Shown: positions 42,518-56,613, counted from the first letter of the stretch. The stretch: DNA of 64,000 nt from Chloranthus sessilifolius (GCA_021018995.1 CM037588.1:139435725-139499724), one strand, 5' to 3'. Numbers and translations are program-made. The notes: generated from the letters alone by a model not told the origin.

Positions 42518-43231
42518 TAATTTTTTTCTTATCATAAATTCGCATATAATGATTAACTTCTTCCACTAATAACTAAAATAAAAAAAATAAAAAATAAAAA
42601 TTATGCAAAATTTATGCAAAATGCAAATCAAATTAAACAAACTAATTATTGAACGAACTAATAAACTAGCTATTATACACAAAAGTTGTGTATCCCCCCC
42701 CCCCCCAAACTTAAATAGGACAATGTCCTCATTGTGTAAAATAGGGGACACAGTAAAAAATTTAATTTCAAAAAATTTTGTACCGGTGTGGTTCAGAATG
42801 TAGTAAATTCATACGATCACTCAAGAACATAATATTGTACAACAGGAAGTATCTTACGATCGATCGTATTTTACCACGATTTAAATCATAACATATTTGC
42901 TAGAAAAAATTTCTAACTAAAGCAAAATAAGAGTTAGTTTACATATTTTACAGGATTTTACTATGGATGAGTCAGTAGCTCGACGATGCCCATGAGTATA
43001 TCAGACGTACTCAGGGTCTGCCAGTGATTACTGGTCCTTCTTCAGTTAGAAAGAAAAAATTTCAGGGTTCCATATCCTCGTTTGAGAATTAAGTGGGAGA
43101 ATATAAATAAAATATGTGCTCTCCTCCAATTTTTTAGGTTTTTGTAAAAATTTGACGGTGCGCGGAAAAGGTAACCTCGGTATATATGAGACTTCCATCA
43201 CAATATTGGACACACTATCTTTATTATTTTT
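42518..43231. other. M internal region, AT-rich, with a C13 run
   Basis: No gene supported. A run of 13 C (42694-42706) followed by AAACTTAAATAGGACAATG and GTCCTCATTG matches a phrase common before the 3' LTR of Athila-type elements. On the minus strand it would be polypurine. 42900-43230 is AT-rich remnant sequence. Confidence 0.5.
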
Positions 43232-43900
43232 TTAGGGTCTATTTTCAATTTTTATTATTTTTAGTTTTTCTAGTCTAGAAACTTCCTTACTTCTCTTAGG
43301 CACATCCTCTCCGGTCTTAGGGACAACTACTGACGTAGGGATCTCTACCTTGCTATCAACAGTCTTACCACTTCTTAAAGGCCGAATAACTTGGGTCTGT
43401 TCTGCGAGAATTAATATATCTCCCACAAAAATATGTCCTCTCGGGTTACTCACAAGTTGTGATTGTAACTAATTGCTCTCTCGTTCCACCAATTACGTAG
43501 CTAGCTGCTCAACTTGGGCTTTCAACTTCCTAATGGATTTTGTGTGCGAATGTAAAACTTCAGAAAATTGAGCAAGTTGGAATAAATCCTTAGAACGCTA
43601 ATGCCATTATTGCTATAAATCCCTAAGGATTTGAACAATTGTGTCATCAAATATGTTGCTCAGAGGACTGAACTGTTGCTGCTCATATGGCTAATATGGT
43701 CTCATGGGTGGCAGGTAGGTATGTTGTAAATTATGTGCAGGAGGATAGTTTGGCTCAACAACAGATGGTCCCTGTTGTTGGCCACCAATGGAGTCATAAT
43801 TAAAGGATGGTTACTCTGCTACGAGTTATACGTGTTACCGTAGTCAATTCGCTGGGATGCATATGTCCATTCTAAGTCTATCATCTTCGGGTATAATGGA
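43232..43900 (-). pseudogene. M gag C-terminal fragment
   Basis: Reading leftwards from about 43900: a Q/P-rich tract (QHTYLPPMRPY), then the gag C-terminal signature HSHTKSIRKLKAQVEQLA near 43510-43560, NPRGHIFVGDI near 43430 and PLRSGKTV near 43380. LRSGK is a hallmark of Athila-type gag ends. The N-terminal capsid half is missing, so this is a deletion derivative. Stops are present at about 43460 and 43590. Confidence 0.6.
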
Positions 43901-44230
43901 GCAGCAGGGCAATTAAACACTCAAAATATTTATAGATTTGGAACAAGTGTGGTGCATAAACTAAAAAGAATATAATAATAATTTTTTATTTTTTATTTTT
44001 AGCCTTATATGATTTTTATTTTAGAGAGCAGGGAGAGACAAATCTGAGCCACTCTTTCTGTGGCCGGCAGAAGTGTTGAATTTTGATTCGCTACTCTGAA
44101 TAAACCTGTAAAAGCTTGAGAAATGATCAAAAATAAAAATATAAAGAAATATAAAAAAGAGAAAGATAAATATTAGTTTTTAAAAGAATAAAAATATTGG
44201 ATAAAAATAGAAATAAAGATAAATTTCGCT

Positions 44231-44248
44231 TCCCCGGCAGCAGTGCCA
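44231..44248 (-). other. M tRNA primer-binding site (tRNA-Asp type, decayed)
   Basis: The minus strand reads TGGCACTGCTGCCGGGGA after AGTTTT. The Athila-type site complementary to tRNA-Asp is TGGCGCCGTTGCCGGGGA, so three positions have changed. Confidence 0.7.
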
Positions 44249-44254
44249 AAAACT

Positions 44255-45781
44255 TGACTTGCGGATTTATGATGTATTAGATTTATATTAAATTCAAGTC
44301 TTAACCTATTGCAAGCTTACAATGGAAATCATAGTACTAGCATAGGATCATTCCCACGATGACGTTTGTTATCTAATTTCTTTAGTTTTATCCGTTATTC
44401 AAATTCTTATCTTTAAAAACTACTGTTTATCTTTAAGATCTAATCTACTGGAGAAATATCAATAAAAGAATGATTGTTTAATCTAAATGCATAAAATAAA
44501 TCCTAATCCTCCTTCTTCAAATCAAGGTCGTCAATCTTAATCTTCAGCTATCAGATATTTATAAAATTTAAACAGTACCATTACACTATATTTCTAGTCT
44601 CCTAGCATTAGTCGTCAATCAATTCTAAGATGCTATCAATACAGATTTAATTTAATCAATAACTTCCTAAAATCTGGGTGTCAATCAAACCTGAGAAAAT
44701 TAAATATTAAAAAGTAAAACCGATATACTAATCTGCAAATTCTAACATGAGTCGTCAATTCAAATCAAAACTTGAAGATGTTTACAAAAAAAATAAATCT
44801 AAATTAGAAAGCAAAGTAAAATATATCCTTCACCCCTCAACCATAGTCGTCAATTGCTCCTAAGAAATTACAGATATCTATACTAATCTTCAGCACTCAA
44901 TTGCAGTCGTCAATTGCTCTTGAGAAACCTCTAATATCTAATCTACTCTAACTAGTATACACTACTGATCGAAAGAAAATCCGACCTTAGGCATCAATTG
45001 ATGCTAAAATTCTTCGATGCTTACTCCTATGCCGAGCTCTCTTATTTATAGATCATAAGGAGTCGGTTTACAAAGATCTAATTCTAATAAAATAAACTAC
45101 TAAAAATACAAGTTTCCTAATATAATTCTAATTCCTAACTTTATCTTTCCTTTGCTACAACGATTGATATACTTCTAGAACTTTCTTTATTCTTTAGCAA
45201 TCAGAGTTCTTCATCAATTTCCTAAGATCCGTGATTTGCCAGACTTCTAATTCAAGAGATCTTTCTATTTCTGGATCATGGTGGTGATGGTTATCATATG
45301 ATCAGCAGCAGTGAACTAAGCTTTCTGTAGAATTGTTGTAAACGATTTTCTATTCTTTCTTCTTTAGTGAAAAATTGTAAATTACAATTTTATGCTTTCA
45401 ATAGGGTTCATAGAGGGAAAATCATAAAAGATAATTCTTCAGTTTTGTCGTTTTCTGTCAAATCGTAAATGACAATTTTATACTTCTTCATACTGTTTAT
45501 TCTTATGACTTTGATAGACTTGGCAGACGATTCTCTGAAAAATCGTAAATACTTCTCTTCCTTGAGCGGTTTCTTCTATAAAATCGCAAATTATAATTCT
45601 TTGGCTTTCATAGTCTCTCACTTTGGGAAAGTCGTAAATAGCGATTTTTCATTCTTTTCAGTAAGTGGAGCTTCCGTCTTTCAATCTATTATCATTTTTA
45701 CTGCTTTTTGAGTTACTTTTGACAAATATTATCACTTTTGGCTCTATTTTATTGTTTTTCCTTAATATCTGTATATCAACA
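44255..45781 (-). repeat. M 5' LTR
   Basis: About 1.5 kb, with minus-strand start TGTTGATATACAG and end CAAGTCA. Several internal phrases repeat, such as GTCGTCAATT (44760, 44849, 44906) and AAATCGTAAAT (45462, 45540, 45588). The partner LTR is not in the window. Confidence 0.65.
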
Positions 45782-46237
45782 ATTTATTAGTAGCAAACTA
45801 TGGTCTAGCATCACTAAGTTATGGGTGATAAAATGACAAATTATGTGACTAATCAGTAATGTACTTTTGTTGATTCATGCAATAGTTTTTTAATGACTAG
45901 GTCCTTCTAACTTACAATTAGATTTACCTAAACCGCATACGAAGTGACTGAGATTGTAGCTAGGAGCGGGGGTACCAAGGATTCACGATAGAGATAAAAT
46001 TAGAATTGATTAACTTACCCATCTAGAATACAAGTGGGATTCAAGTCCACTTTCTCTTTTTACTTCCAAAACTATTTAGATTTTCTTTAGTTTATTAGAA
46101 AATTAATGTTGCAAAAGTTTTCGTAAAACGGGATTGCATAAGAGATAAATGACAAATCTCTATGGTTCGACACCCTTGTACTTGTCCTAGTACATTCAAA
46201 CTTGTGCACTTGCAAGGTTTTGAAGTTAAAACGATCA
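45782..46237 (+). repeat. P 5' LTR, 3' end only
   Basis: This segment ends AAAACGATCA, directly before the spacer AGTTTT and a primer site on the + strand. Its last 100 bases (TTCGACACCC ... TTGTGCACTTGCAAGG) are the usual U5 end of Athila-type LTRs. M cuts it off on the left. Confidence 0.7.
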
Positions 46238-46243
46238 AGTTTT

Positions 46244-46261
46244 TGGTGCTGCAGCTGGAGA
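46244..46261 (+). other. P tRNA primer-binding site (tRNA-Asp type, decayed)
   Basis: TGGTGCTGCAGCTGGAGA matches the Athila-type tRNA-Asp site in most positions and lies about 200 bases upstream of the gag start. Confidence 0.65.
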
Positions 46262-46461
46262 TTGACTTTATTTCTTATTTGAATTCAGTTTTACTGTACT
46301 TTTGTATCATTATACTAACTGTAGAGTGTGTGTTATAGGTCTGGAGAATCGAAGGCTCGAATACACCAAAGCTTGTCACAGGACGCTGTGAGAGGCTAAG
46401 GTACGCGTTTTTGGTTTCTCAGTAATAAACTAATTATTTTATTTTTATTTTTCTCCTATTT

Positions 46462-47263
46462 ATGCCAAGGTTGAGGTTGCAATTTCCTTCTCTTGAGCGA
46501 CTTGACCTTGAGCTTGAGAGGACGTGTCGGCAAATTCGCGCTAGCTCTCGGTCCTCTCAAAACGTAGTAAGTTTTGAACATTCTAACCGCCCCGCCCTAC
46601 CCCCGATTCAATTCAATATGGCAGGAGAAGATCAAAATGAGGCTAAAACATTGAGGGAATATTATACACTGTCAACTCTTACAACTCCCTCTTGTATTCG
46701 ATTGCCCGCAGCAATTGAAAATGGGAACTTCAAAATTATGCCCAACCTGATTCAAATGCTTCCTAGCTTTCATGGGCTTAACAACGAAGATCCCTATGAC
46801 CATCTTACAACATATATGAAAGTCTTGACCCTTTTTAAAATTAATGCACTTTCGGAAGAGGCTGCTCGTATGAGGCTCTTCCCATTCTCATTAAAGGATA
46901 AGGCAAAGAGGTGGTTGAACTCTTTGCCTAAGGATTCTATAACCAATTGGGAACAGCTTTCTGATTGGTAAGACGAACATCATCCGGAAGACCATAACAT
47001 GGTTCAAACAATATCTGGGCAAATCCTTCCTTGAGAGTTGGGAGCGCTTAAACGAACTTCTACGCAAGTGTCCCCATCATGGGGTCCCGAACTATCAAAT
47101 CGTGCAAGGCTTTTATGAAGGGTTGACTGAGTCAAACCGACAGATGATTGATGCTTCTTGTGGGGGAATGTTTCTGACAAAGACTGCAGACGACGCTTAG
47201 GAGCTATTTGAAAACTTAAGTGAGAATTCGGTGCAACGAGCCGCATCGAATCGAATGGATCCC
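46462..47263 (+). pseudogene. P gag, 5' part (Athila-like capsid)
   Basis: ATG at 46462 opens MPRLRLQFPSLERLDLELER, followed by the Athila gag signature: TLREYYTLSTLTTPSCIRLP, FKIMPNLIQMLPSFHGLNNE with DPYDHL, then MRLFPFSLKDKAKRWLNSLP. A stop and frameshift lie at about 46970. The next frame continues WFKQYLGKSFLESWERLNEL and YQIVQGFYEGLTESNRQMID to NRMD at 47260. Element N interrupts at 47263. The remainder is at 63464-64000. Confidence 0.88.
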
Positions 47264-49334
47264 TGTTAGGGTATTTTATATGCTTGCTGCTAACTTTATT
47301 TGAAAACAGTGATAAGAATGTGGTAGTAAAAATAAATTAAAGCTAGATTAAAAAACACAAAACAACAAGTCTAAAACTACACATAGACTTGCAAAATGCA
47401 GGGCCTGTTGTAGCAAGTTTTGATAAGTAAGAGTTTGCCCCACATGGAGTATTGATCTGAACCACAAGGGTTGTATAGTAGTCTCCAGATCTAACTGCAA
47501 ATCTGGCAGTCCTAGAGGAAGGGTGTTTAGGTGTCACTAAGCTATACTAAAAACTAGGAAAAGATAAGAATAAACTACAGCTAAAGAAAGGGTGTTTAGG
47601 TGTCACTAAGCTATACTAAAAACTAGGAAAAGATAAGAATAAACTACAGCTAAAGAAAGGGATAAAGAAGGATGATGATGTGTGTTAAAATAAAAGTAAA
47701 AGGGTGAGAAGTAAGCAGCTTAGGCTAAAGGTTCATTTAGTTATGTAACTCAGATTTAGGGCCCTCTCTATAGCAAGTCCTTGCTGAAGTGCTATCAATA
47801 ACCTCAACAAGGTAGAAGAATCTAACTTAAACTATGTCATTTCTGTCTACTCAAATGGCCACAGTCTATCCAATAGAGTCTGTCAAATCCCATTGATCAA
47901 GCCAGAAATTATTAGTCTAATCCAAAGGAGTAAGCTGATCAAACCTCATCCAATGATTCAAATCAGGATATGAATACCATTGCAGACACTATGTCTGTCA
48001 GGCTACAAGCTCCCCAGTTCTATGCACAGATCTGGCTGACATTCATAGGAGTTCCAACCCATAAAGCCCTCAGTGTATTGTCAAGACCAGCGGCACATTA
48101 ATGCCCATATAAAGGACCAACAACAGGTTGAATAAGGATCTAAGCACAGCTGATCATTGCTATAAAAGGCCTGCAATGACTCAGCCTCCCGGTCCGCAAT
48201 CACTACAGAGAAACCAGTCTAACATCTGATGGCGGTCAAGAGAAACAGAGGAGAGTCTATTCCTGCACAATCTCTCGTTAAGACACAAGTCCAAGTGCAG
48301 AGAAAAATAATCCATCATCAGATTTGTGACCAAGTTTTCCCTAGGGCTATAGTCTGTCCATTCAAATGGCCACAGGCTATCCACAGAGGCTCCCTTACCC
48401 ACAAATACTAAGAACAGAGCATGAAAACTGCTGACTGCCACCATGGTCCTAGGGCATCACGCTCAAGCTTCCATGGGCCTTTCAATAAGCTCAAATCCTA
48501 AATATATGCTATAGCCTAAATAGAGCTACGGACAAATAGAAAAATAACAGATTGAGTAAGCATTCAAATAAAGATTCCATTGATTTGGTGTTATTGACAA
48601 TGAAATCCCTCAAGGCAGTAGCCTTATCCACAACAGCTCAACACCAAATCCCAAGGTTTACAGACCTATTATAAAACTTAAATAAAACTATACATAAATG
48701 CTTACCAAAGGTTTAACCAGCAAGTGATGAGCTAAGAGAGAAGAAAAAATGGAAAAGGAGGTAATCAAACCCTAACTCTAACCCTACGTGATCACAGGTT
48801 AACCCTGGATGATTTACAAAATAGGAGGATGTTCTATTTATAAACGATCCTTGAACTTTGGTGTGCCCTAGAAGCAAGGGTGAGGATGTGGAGTAGATTA
48901 AGTGGCCCATCTGCGACCCTTGGCTACCTTGGGATGCGTAGAATAGATGGGCATCTCGGGAGGTGTGCCCTAATTGAAGTGAAATCCCAAAACTATCCCT
49001 GAACATTGAAACAGGTGGCTGAGAGACTTGATTGTAGGAGCAGACTCGCGAGGATGGGTTTGCTATGAAGGGAGCTCATGAGGCTCTGCTCTGCTGTGAA
49101 TGGTGCATCTCGCGTGGCTACAGCTTCAGGAGATGAAGCTCGCTAGGTTCTCGCTAAGCTGTCGCGAGACTGAAGTGCGTGCTAAAGAGGCTTGCGAGGT
49201 TCAACGTTGTGTGCAGCTTTTTGCTGCTCGCGAGGCTAGATTTGATTTTGAAGCTTGTGAGGTCACTGTGCAAGAGGCTAGCGACGTGATTTCATGTGGT
49301 ACTGTCTGCACGAGAACTACGCGAGAGGCTAACA
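47264..49334 (-). repeat. N 3' LTR
   Basis: Plus-strand start TGTTAGGGTATTTTA, end GAGGCTAACA. It matches 52297-53635 followed by 62271-62960. Relative to the 5' LTR it carries a 69-bp tandem duplication (47521-47589 and 47590-47658) and lacks about 460-500 bp at its right end. The right part (49040-49330) is rich in CGCGAG motifs. Confidence 0.85.
47521..47658. repeat. 69-bp tandem duplication in N 3' LTR
   Basis: GGGTGTTTAGGTGTCACTAA starts at 47521 and again at 47590, and the two units are nearly identical. The 5' LTR has a single copy at about 52555, so the duplication arose after insertion or in the parental copy. Confidence 0.9.
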
Positions 49335-52296
49335 CACACCCCCAAACCTAATCTTTACTAGTCCTCGAGCAAAGGAAAAATTAAGAATAATAGAAAATGC
49401 CACTTTCGAAGGGAGCATAGATGCATTTAGCATATGCACCAAGCCTTTTAAACCCCTAGGTGATCCCTAGTGGAGGAGTGAAGTCTCCTGAGGGTTTTCA
49501 GTGAAGATACCCACAAACTTCACCAATAAAACAGTTAAAGATAGTGCAGTCAATGTCAAAACCAATTTTTAATGAATAAAGCTTCCTCCCACACCCTTTC
49601 TTCAAAATTTAGAGAAAATTACAGCAATAAAGCAGCCATTTAAAACTTAAAATCAGTAGGTGTTTGCTTCACCACCAATCATTTTACATCAGAAATTCAA
49701 TCTGCATAAATCAGTACCAAGCTTACCTTAAATTCAAAAATCAGGTTCGATACAACCCCAATGAAGTTAAAATTCAGACCTAATTCTCAGTATGGCTATC
49801 TCTCAATCATTAAAAATCTAAGGGTGTTCACATTCAAAGCAGCTCAAGAGCAGTTACAGACCCCAAATGGGCCTACAAGCATGAGCATAGGCAAAGCTTC
49901 TAATTTCTGACATCCTCATGACTTTTCACCATAGATTGGACACTCCCTCATCTTAACATGACAGTTCATTTCACTTAGGATCAACAAGGTCTTTTGATGG
50001 GTTGTAATGTGGCTTATGGGTGAGGTTTATAAAGAATAAAAGGATAGAATGGATCAAAATTGAGAAATCAGCAAGGTAGGAGGTGATTCATGACTTCACC
50101 ACCTCATTTCAGCACTATTTCATCTTCGTTGACATTTTTCAGATTCAAAGTGGCTAGCTTCTTCTCTTCTTTTCAATTTTCAGATGAAGTACTTTTCTTG
50201 ACTTTTTTTTTTTTTTTTCTTTTCATTTATATGTTTTTTTTTTTTACATTTTGGTGCTGGTTTGGCACACATAACCATTGCTACACTGCTAATTTTAGAC
50301 TACTTCTCTTCCACTTCCACCAAATGTTAGACCCATCTCACCTATCTTCAACTTCTCCTTTACCTTCTAAATTCTCATAGTGAGGGACAGGTTGAATCAG
50401 GTTATAAGGTTAAGGTGCAAGTACTCCGGTGTTCGTTGAAAAAAAATAGGATTTTCAAAGTTCAAAGAGTGTAAGCAAAGGGCAGTTGAATAGGTAGGAA
50501 ATTTTAAGCTCAGACTGTCCAAATGAAGGCCTTGGGTCATTTCCTTAGTGTCATGAGTGCTGTCAATCAGTTTTGATTTGGAGGTGCCTAACTTTTAGTG
50601 AAAAGTGATTGAATCAATCAGTACTTAGAGCAGAAAAAATGCCAAAAACACTCTTCAAAAGAACTTGGATAGGCCCAAATCTCACTAGGTATAGTTTTCA
50701 AATTAATCCATGGGGTGTATTTTCACCTTTTTCTCTCCTCTTAGGTTCACTAAGTACTAACTGAAAAATTTTCTGATGTTAGCTTCATGGTGGTGCAAAG
50801 ATTTTAAAATTTTTAGTTTCAAAATTTCTGCAAAAAATTTTAAGATTCCACAAATTTCCTCATTCTAACAAGTTAGGTGGGAATTGACTCTATTCATCCC
50901 AATTAAACCAACACTGCTACACTAAAGTTAACTATTCTATTGGCAGGACTACCCTGCCACACCCCCAAACCTAAGGTAAACAGTGTCCTCACTGTTTCAT
51001 GCAAACATGTATAAGGGCAGCAAGGTGCAGGACAGACACACACTAAACTACATCAGCAAATAAAGAGAAAAATGAACTAAAACAATGCAGAAAAGTAAAC
51101 TATAAAGGAGAAAAAGAGAAGAGATACAACATGACTACTAAGAAAATAAAACAGCTACATGAACTCCTAAAAACAACAACTATATGTTGCAAAAGTGACA
51201 GTAAAAATAGCATGTATATAAAACATAAATAAACTAAAAAATTAAAATTCTAAACACAAAATTTTATAAAATGATCTGAGTATGAATCAGAATTGATGAC
51301 ACAGAATTTTGAAAATTAAAAGCACACTTTGTAAACCAAGATTTATACAAAAATCAGATCACACAACACTATATAGACAAAATTTTAAAACACTAAAAAC
51401 AACTATGTTACATATGGTACACAGTGTTGGATCAGCTATCAGTGGAAGGACTTGAAAGTGAATGATTTTAGAGGGCTCAACAAAATTTTCAACACAGATT
51501 TGTAACCTCTGATCATTAACCCTCATGACTCTTCCCAACATTAAGGCTCATGATCTCAACAGTCTAGATGGGGGTATATGCATGACAGTAAATTAAGACA
51601 ACCCATTTGGAACTCAGCTAAACTGGAAAGAACTGTAATATAAAAATAAAAGGCCATACCTTTGCATTTACAGCAAACCTGAAGTCTTCCAGCTCAGTAG
51701 TTTACAGTTGCATGAGAGATGCAGGGAGCAGCTCCAACTCCACATCAAGTGGAAAGTCACTTATAAGGCGGCAAAGGTGCCTTAAATGGCTGAGGGCAGT
51801 TGTCTAAGTGAAGTGGTGCACTCACCCCACTGAGAAGCCTAAAATAATACTTTTCAACACATAGGTGGGGGCCTCCTCAGCCCATACTTCAAAATTTTCA
51901 GTAAATACCTCAGCCCAAGTCTAGCAGATTGGGCAAGGTCTCATCCACTATCTCACCAATGATTGCAACCATTTAACAGATCTCATTTCCTCCCTCATAT
52001 CCTTCCCCTTATAAGAGGAAAAAGGACCTTAAAATTTTGAGGAAATGGTAGATGAGGTACTGCCAGTCCTCATCTGCTGACACATCATCATTTTTTTTTT
52101 TGGATTACAGTTGTACTTTATTCAAACATTACAAAGACACAAAAAATCAAAAACAGAAAATGAAGAAAAATTTCAAAAATCACACAAAAATTAAAGCCGA
52201 CATTTATTCAAACACTACATCTACAAAGAATATAGCTCAACAAAAATACAGATTACTATACTAGATCAAAACTCCCCGATAACTGTGCCAAAAATT
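49335..52296 (-). other. N interior, non-coding, with polypurine tract and primer site
   Basis: No coding region is supported. On the minus strand TTAGGTTTGGGGGTGTG (49335-49351) is the polypurine tract before the 3' LTR. A second copy of the CCACACCCCCAAACCTAAGG phrase is at about 50958-50977, and GTGTCCTCACTG follows it. T-runs lie at 50200-50245. The rest is AT-rich with scattered short frames of no recognisable similarity. Confidence 0.6.
52273..52290 (-). other. N tRNA primer-binding site (tRNA-Asp type, decayed)
   Basis: The minus strand reads TGGCACAGTTATCGGGGA after AAATTTT at the 5' LTR end. It has the same core as the M and P sites with several changes. Confidence 0.6.
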
Positions 52297-53635
52297 TGTT
52301 AGGGTATTTTAGATGTTTACTGCTAACTTTATTTGAAAACAGTGATAAGAATATGTTAGTAAAAATAAATCAAAGGTGGATTTAAAAACACAAAACAGCA
52401 AGTCTAAAAATACACAGAGACCTGCAAGATACAGGGCCTATTGTAGCAAGTTTTGATAAGTAAGAGTTTGTCCCACAGAGAGTATTGATATAAATCACAA
52501 GGGTTGTATAGTAGTCTCCAGATCTAACTGCGGATCTGGAAGTCCTAAAGGAAGGGTGTTTAGGTGTCACTAAGCTATACTAAAAACTAGAAAAAGATAA
52601 GAATAAACTACAGCTAAAGAAAGGGATAAAGAAGGATGACGATGTGTGTTAAAATAAAAGTAAAAGGGTGAGAAGTAAGCAGCTTAGGCTAAAGGTTCAT
52701 TTAGTTATGTAACTCAGATTTAGGGCCCTCTCTGCAGCAAGTCCTTGCTGAAGTGCTATCAATAAACTCAACAAGGTAGAAGAATCTAACTTCAACCATG
52801 TCATTTCTGTCCACTCAAATGGCCACAGTCTATCTAATAGAGTCTGTCAAATTCCATTGATCAAGCCAGAAATTGTTAATCTAATCCAAAGGAGTAAGCT
52901 GATCAAATCTCATCCAATGAATCAAATCAGGATATGAATACCATTGCAAACACTATGTCTGCCAGGCTACAAGCTCCCCAATTCTGCGCACAGATCTGGC
53001 TAACATTCATAGGAGTTTCAACCCATAAAGCCCTCTGTGTATTGTCAAGGCCAGCGGCACATTGATGCCCACACAAAGGACCAGCAACAGGTTGAATAAG
53101 GATCTAAGCATAGCTGATCATTGCTACAAAAGGCCTGTAATGACTCAGCCTCCCAGTCTGCAATCACTACAGAGAAACCAATCTAACATCTGATGGCGGT
53201 CAAGTAAAATGGAAGAGAGCATGTTCCTGCACAATCTCTTACTAAGACACAAGTCCAAGTGCAGAGAAGAATAATCCATCATCAAATTTGTGACCAAGTT
53301 TTCCCTAGGGCTATAGTCTGTCCACTCAAATGGTCACAGGCTATCCACAGAGGCTCCCTTATCCACAAATACTAAGAACAGAGCATGAAAATTGCTGACT
53401 GCCACCATGGTCCCAAGAGATCACGCTCAAGCTTCCATGGGCCTTTCAATAAGATCAAATCCTAAATATATGTTATAGCCTGAACAGAACTATGGACAAA
53501 TAGGAAAATAACATATTGATTAAGCATTCAAATAAAGATTCCATTGATTTGGTGTTATCGGCAATGAAATCCCTCAAGGCAGCAGCCTTGTGCACAACAG
53601 CTCAACACCAAATCCCAAGGTTTATAGACCTATTA

Positions 53636-56554
53636 CACTACGTGAAAATGAGGAATAAACAACACCAGTTACTTAAAAATAATCACGATTTCTTGCCGTT
53701 GTAAAGAAATTAACCAATGCAACATCCCAAATTTGAAGTTTATGTGATTACAACGGCCCACTTAAATGCCCTTTTTGCATATAAGCGGGTTCGAACCTAT
53801 CACCTTAGGTTTCTAAATAATATTGGCGCCTAAACGAAACTTCATGCGTGGGATCCCTAATATATCTTATTCGTATTCTTCTACGCACGAAATCAGACCT
53901 CGTCATCTTCTTCTTCTTCCCTCTCTCTCTCTCTTTCTCTTTGTCCATCCCTCTTCCTCCTTCGTTGTTTTCCAAAGTCCGAAAATTGTGACTATTAATA
54001 CCCCCAAAGCATGTGAGGGAGATGAATAGTTGTCCCATGTCTTGCCTAAAATTACATAATCCTTTCTCTCTCTCTCAGACACACACACACTCGAACCTGA
54101 GATTGGTTAGACGATGATGCACGGCCGGAAGATGCGGTGGCTATGATAGCAGCCATAGAATCTCCATTTAGCCCACATCAATTTATTAAGCTGGGATCCT
54201 TGTGCGAGTAATAAAGGATAACTATTCTGTTCTGCTGAGAATTTCTGTGATTTTGTTTCATTTATTTTATTTACATTGGCATACATATCGTAGCCAAGTA
54301 TGATATTTTTTTAGATGAAGCTACATTATGCTTCTCATTATGATACCATATCGTCTGCTCTTTCAACAACCCACAACAATGTGATCTTTGGGCTCAAATA
54401 ATTTTTATTTTTTTAATTTACTACTTTTTTTTGTTTCATTCCCTTCACTTCTTTGCCCCGAAAGATATGGTTTTCTCATTTATTTATTTTTTTTCAATTG
54501 TGCCAATATGTTTTTCTATTATTTGATTCCTTTGTGTAGTGAATGTTTATTTGTTTTCTGTTTTTATTTTGGGAGATTATAATAAAAATGCCGAGGATTC
54601 ATAACCTTTCTAACTTTGTGATGCAAAATAGAACCAATTAATCTTTGTCTAAATTGTTAAATACATTCATGTTAAAATCTAATTACTGACATGGGTTATT
54701 CTGATAAATGCCTTTTTTTTTTTTAAATTCAATAGCTGAATTTGTAGAGTTCTACATGTGCATATGACGTGTTTGTTTAAAAGCCTAAAAGAGAACGTAA
54801 AACTATTCTATTTGGTTTATGCTTATTTTTTGGTTGTAACAATTTTTTTATGACTTGTATAGGGGAACAGACCAGTTCCAAACAGAATTCTGGGGCAGGT
54901 CACTAAACTAGAACACGTGGAACCTGGTTTTATCACCTTTACTGAGTGGGGAAGATGACATCAAAAAAATATCTCTAGCATGTGATTCAAGGAGGTGACA
55001 CACTTTTAAAATGAACAATAAATCTCTAAACTCACTTTTAGACATTCATTTTAACAGCATTGACTGTTTTGAAGCACAACCCATTAATCTTTTATCTCAT
55101 ATAGGACTCTCAATGGGTTGGGTCTGGGCGATCGTGTAAAAAATAACCGGCCCTGCCTGGGGTTAACACAATCCAGTCTTGACCTGGCCCCTACTTGGGC
55201 CATATACTCAACCAAACCCGCCCGGCCCCTTCGCATGGCCGGGCCGAATAAGGCCAATATTTGTTTTTAGAATATAATTTTATTAGTTTTGAATAACATT
55301 TTTATGAAGGTCAAAACTTTGAAAAGGTAAAAATAGATATTTACTCTTATTTTAAAGTTTGATTGTACAGGTAGTTGGTTGCTCTATGTAGGTTTTTAGC
55401 TTATTTATATGCATGAAATTAGTATTTAGTATGATGAGTTCGCAATTTGAGAAGATGATTTTCTTCTTCATTGCTTTTTATTAAAGAAGGAAATTTATGA
55501 TTTTTTAATTGCAGAAGTTGTCTTCTTTAATTGATCCGATATAAATCTCATCGAATTTGAATAAGAAATTACAATACGGATAGAGAATATCAGCCGTTGT
55601 TCTTGTAGTTGGCTGCTCTACGTAGGAAATTTATGATTTTTTACCATGGAAGGCCTAAATGATGTGGCATCCATTCAGTTACATTTGGAGTATTCCTTAT
55701 TCTTTGTTGCTCATTGAAACCGCCAATCACAATAGACTGCATTTTATAACCTAATACATTTGCGAAGTGGTGACAATATGCCATAGAATTTAAATTGCTC
55801 AATATCTCGACTGGTCTTCTGTTTCTTTTATCAGTGACTATCTGTCCATCTTTGGATACATCACCAGTAGCCAAGACACCAATGGGCCAAATAACCTACC
55901 AAAATAATGGTGTTCAGATCATCTTGGAAACATGGGCCAAATAATCATACCACTTGCCATTGTTGAGACCACATTTCCAGCAGTCCATGTAATCTAACTG
56001 AAGCATTCATAACCTTAAGACTTTACACCAAAGTAGTGCTCGCCAATCCAAGCTTTCCCACAAAAAAAGGGACGCTCACTCATGCATTTGGTTTGCTATG
56101 AGGCACACTTCCTTGATGAATCCAAGTTGTCCATATTGAAAATCATGATGTAAGCTGATGTTGGCCTAAATTGGTGCCCATCAAAGGATTCTAACCATTC
56201 GATCCAGGCACTTTAATATAGGCAGTTGCTTTCATATCTAATTTGGGGTCCATATTGAAGCGCTTTATGTTTTTTTTGGTGGGTTATTGAAGTGCTTGGA
56301 TTAGATGGTACCAATTTGCTGATGGGTGTATATTTTGGCTAAGTGAAGTTCACACGTTGGCTATTCACGTGGATGAAGTGGGTTGATTAAGGATGTGTGT
56401 CATGTGGCAAAACAAGTCATCAATTGATGCAGGTGACCAGAGGCGATCTCTGTTTATATACTAAGTAGAGGATTGGTTCTATATATTGTATATGAATTAT
56501 CATGTAACCGTTCAATCGTGATTCAACACTTTAGTTTTTTTTTTCTTGTTTTTT

Positions 56555-56613
<59 letters not shown>

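Larger units (their letters stand above)
42513..45781 (-). mobile_element. M: Athila-like element, 5' part, interrupted by E1
   Basis: A 5' LTR on the minus strand (44255-45781, TGTTGATATAC ... CAAGTCA) is followed by a primer site (44231-44248) and a short internal stretch with a gag fragment. E1 starts at 42512, so the rest of M should lie beyond the E1 left end, outside this window. The right flank ATTTA (45782-45786) is the expected target duplication, unverified. M sits inside the LTR of P. Confidence 0.7.

Noticed and set aside
42694-42706. C13 run as a sequencing or assembly gap artefact
   Set aside because: It sits in the CCCCAAACTTAAA phrase also present in shorter form at 49340 and 50960, so it is probably a real polypurine-tract expansion, although the exact length is uncertain.
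53805-54088. Charged RKREREGRRRR-type frames on both strands
   Set aside because: Translations of the CT/AG microsatellite in the arm of Q; mirrored at 61854-62100.
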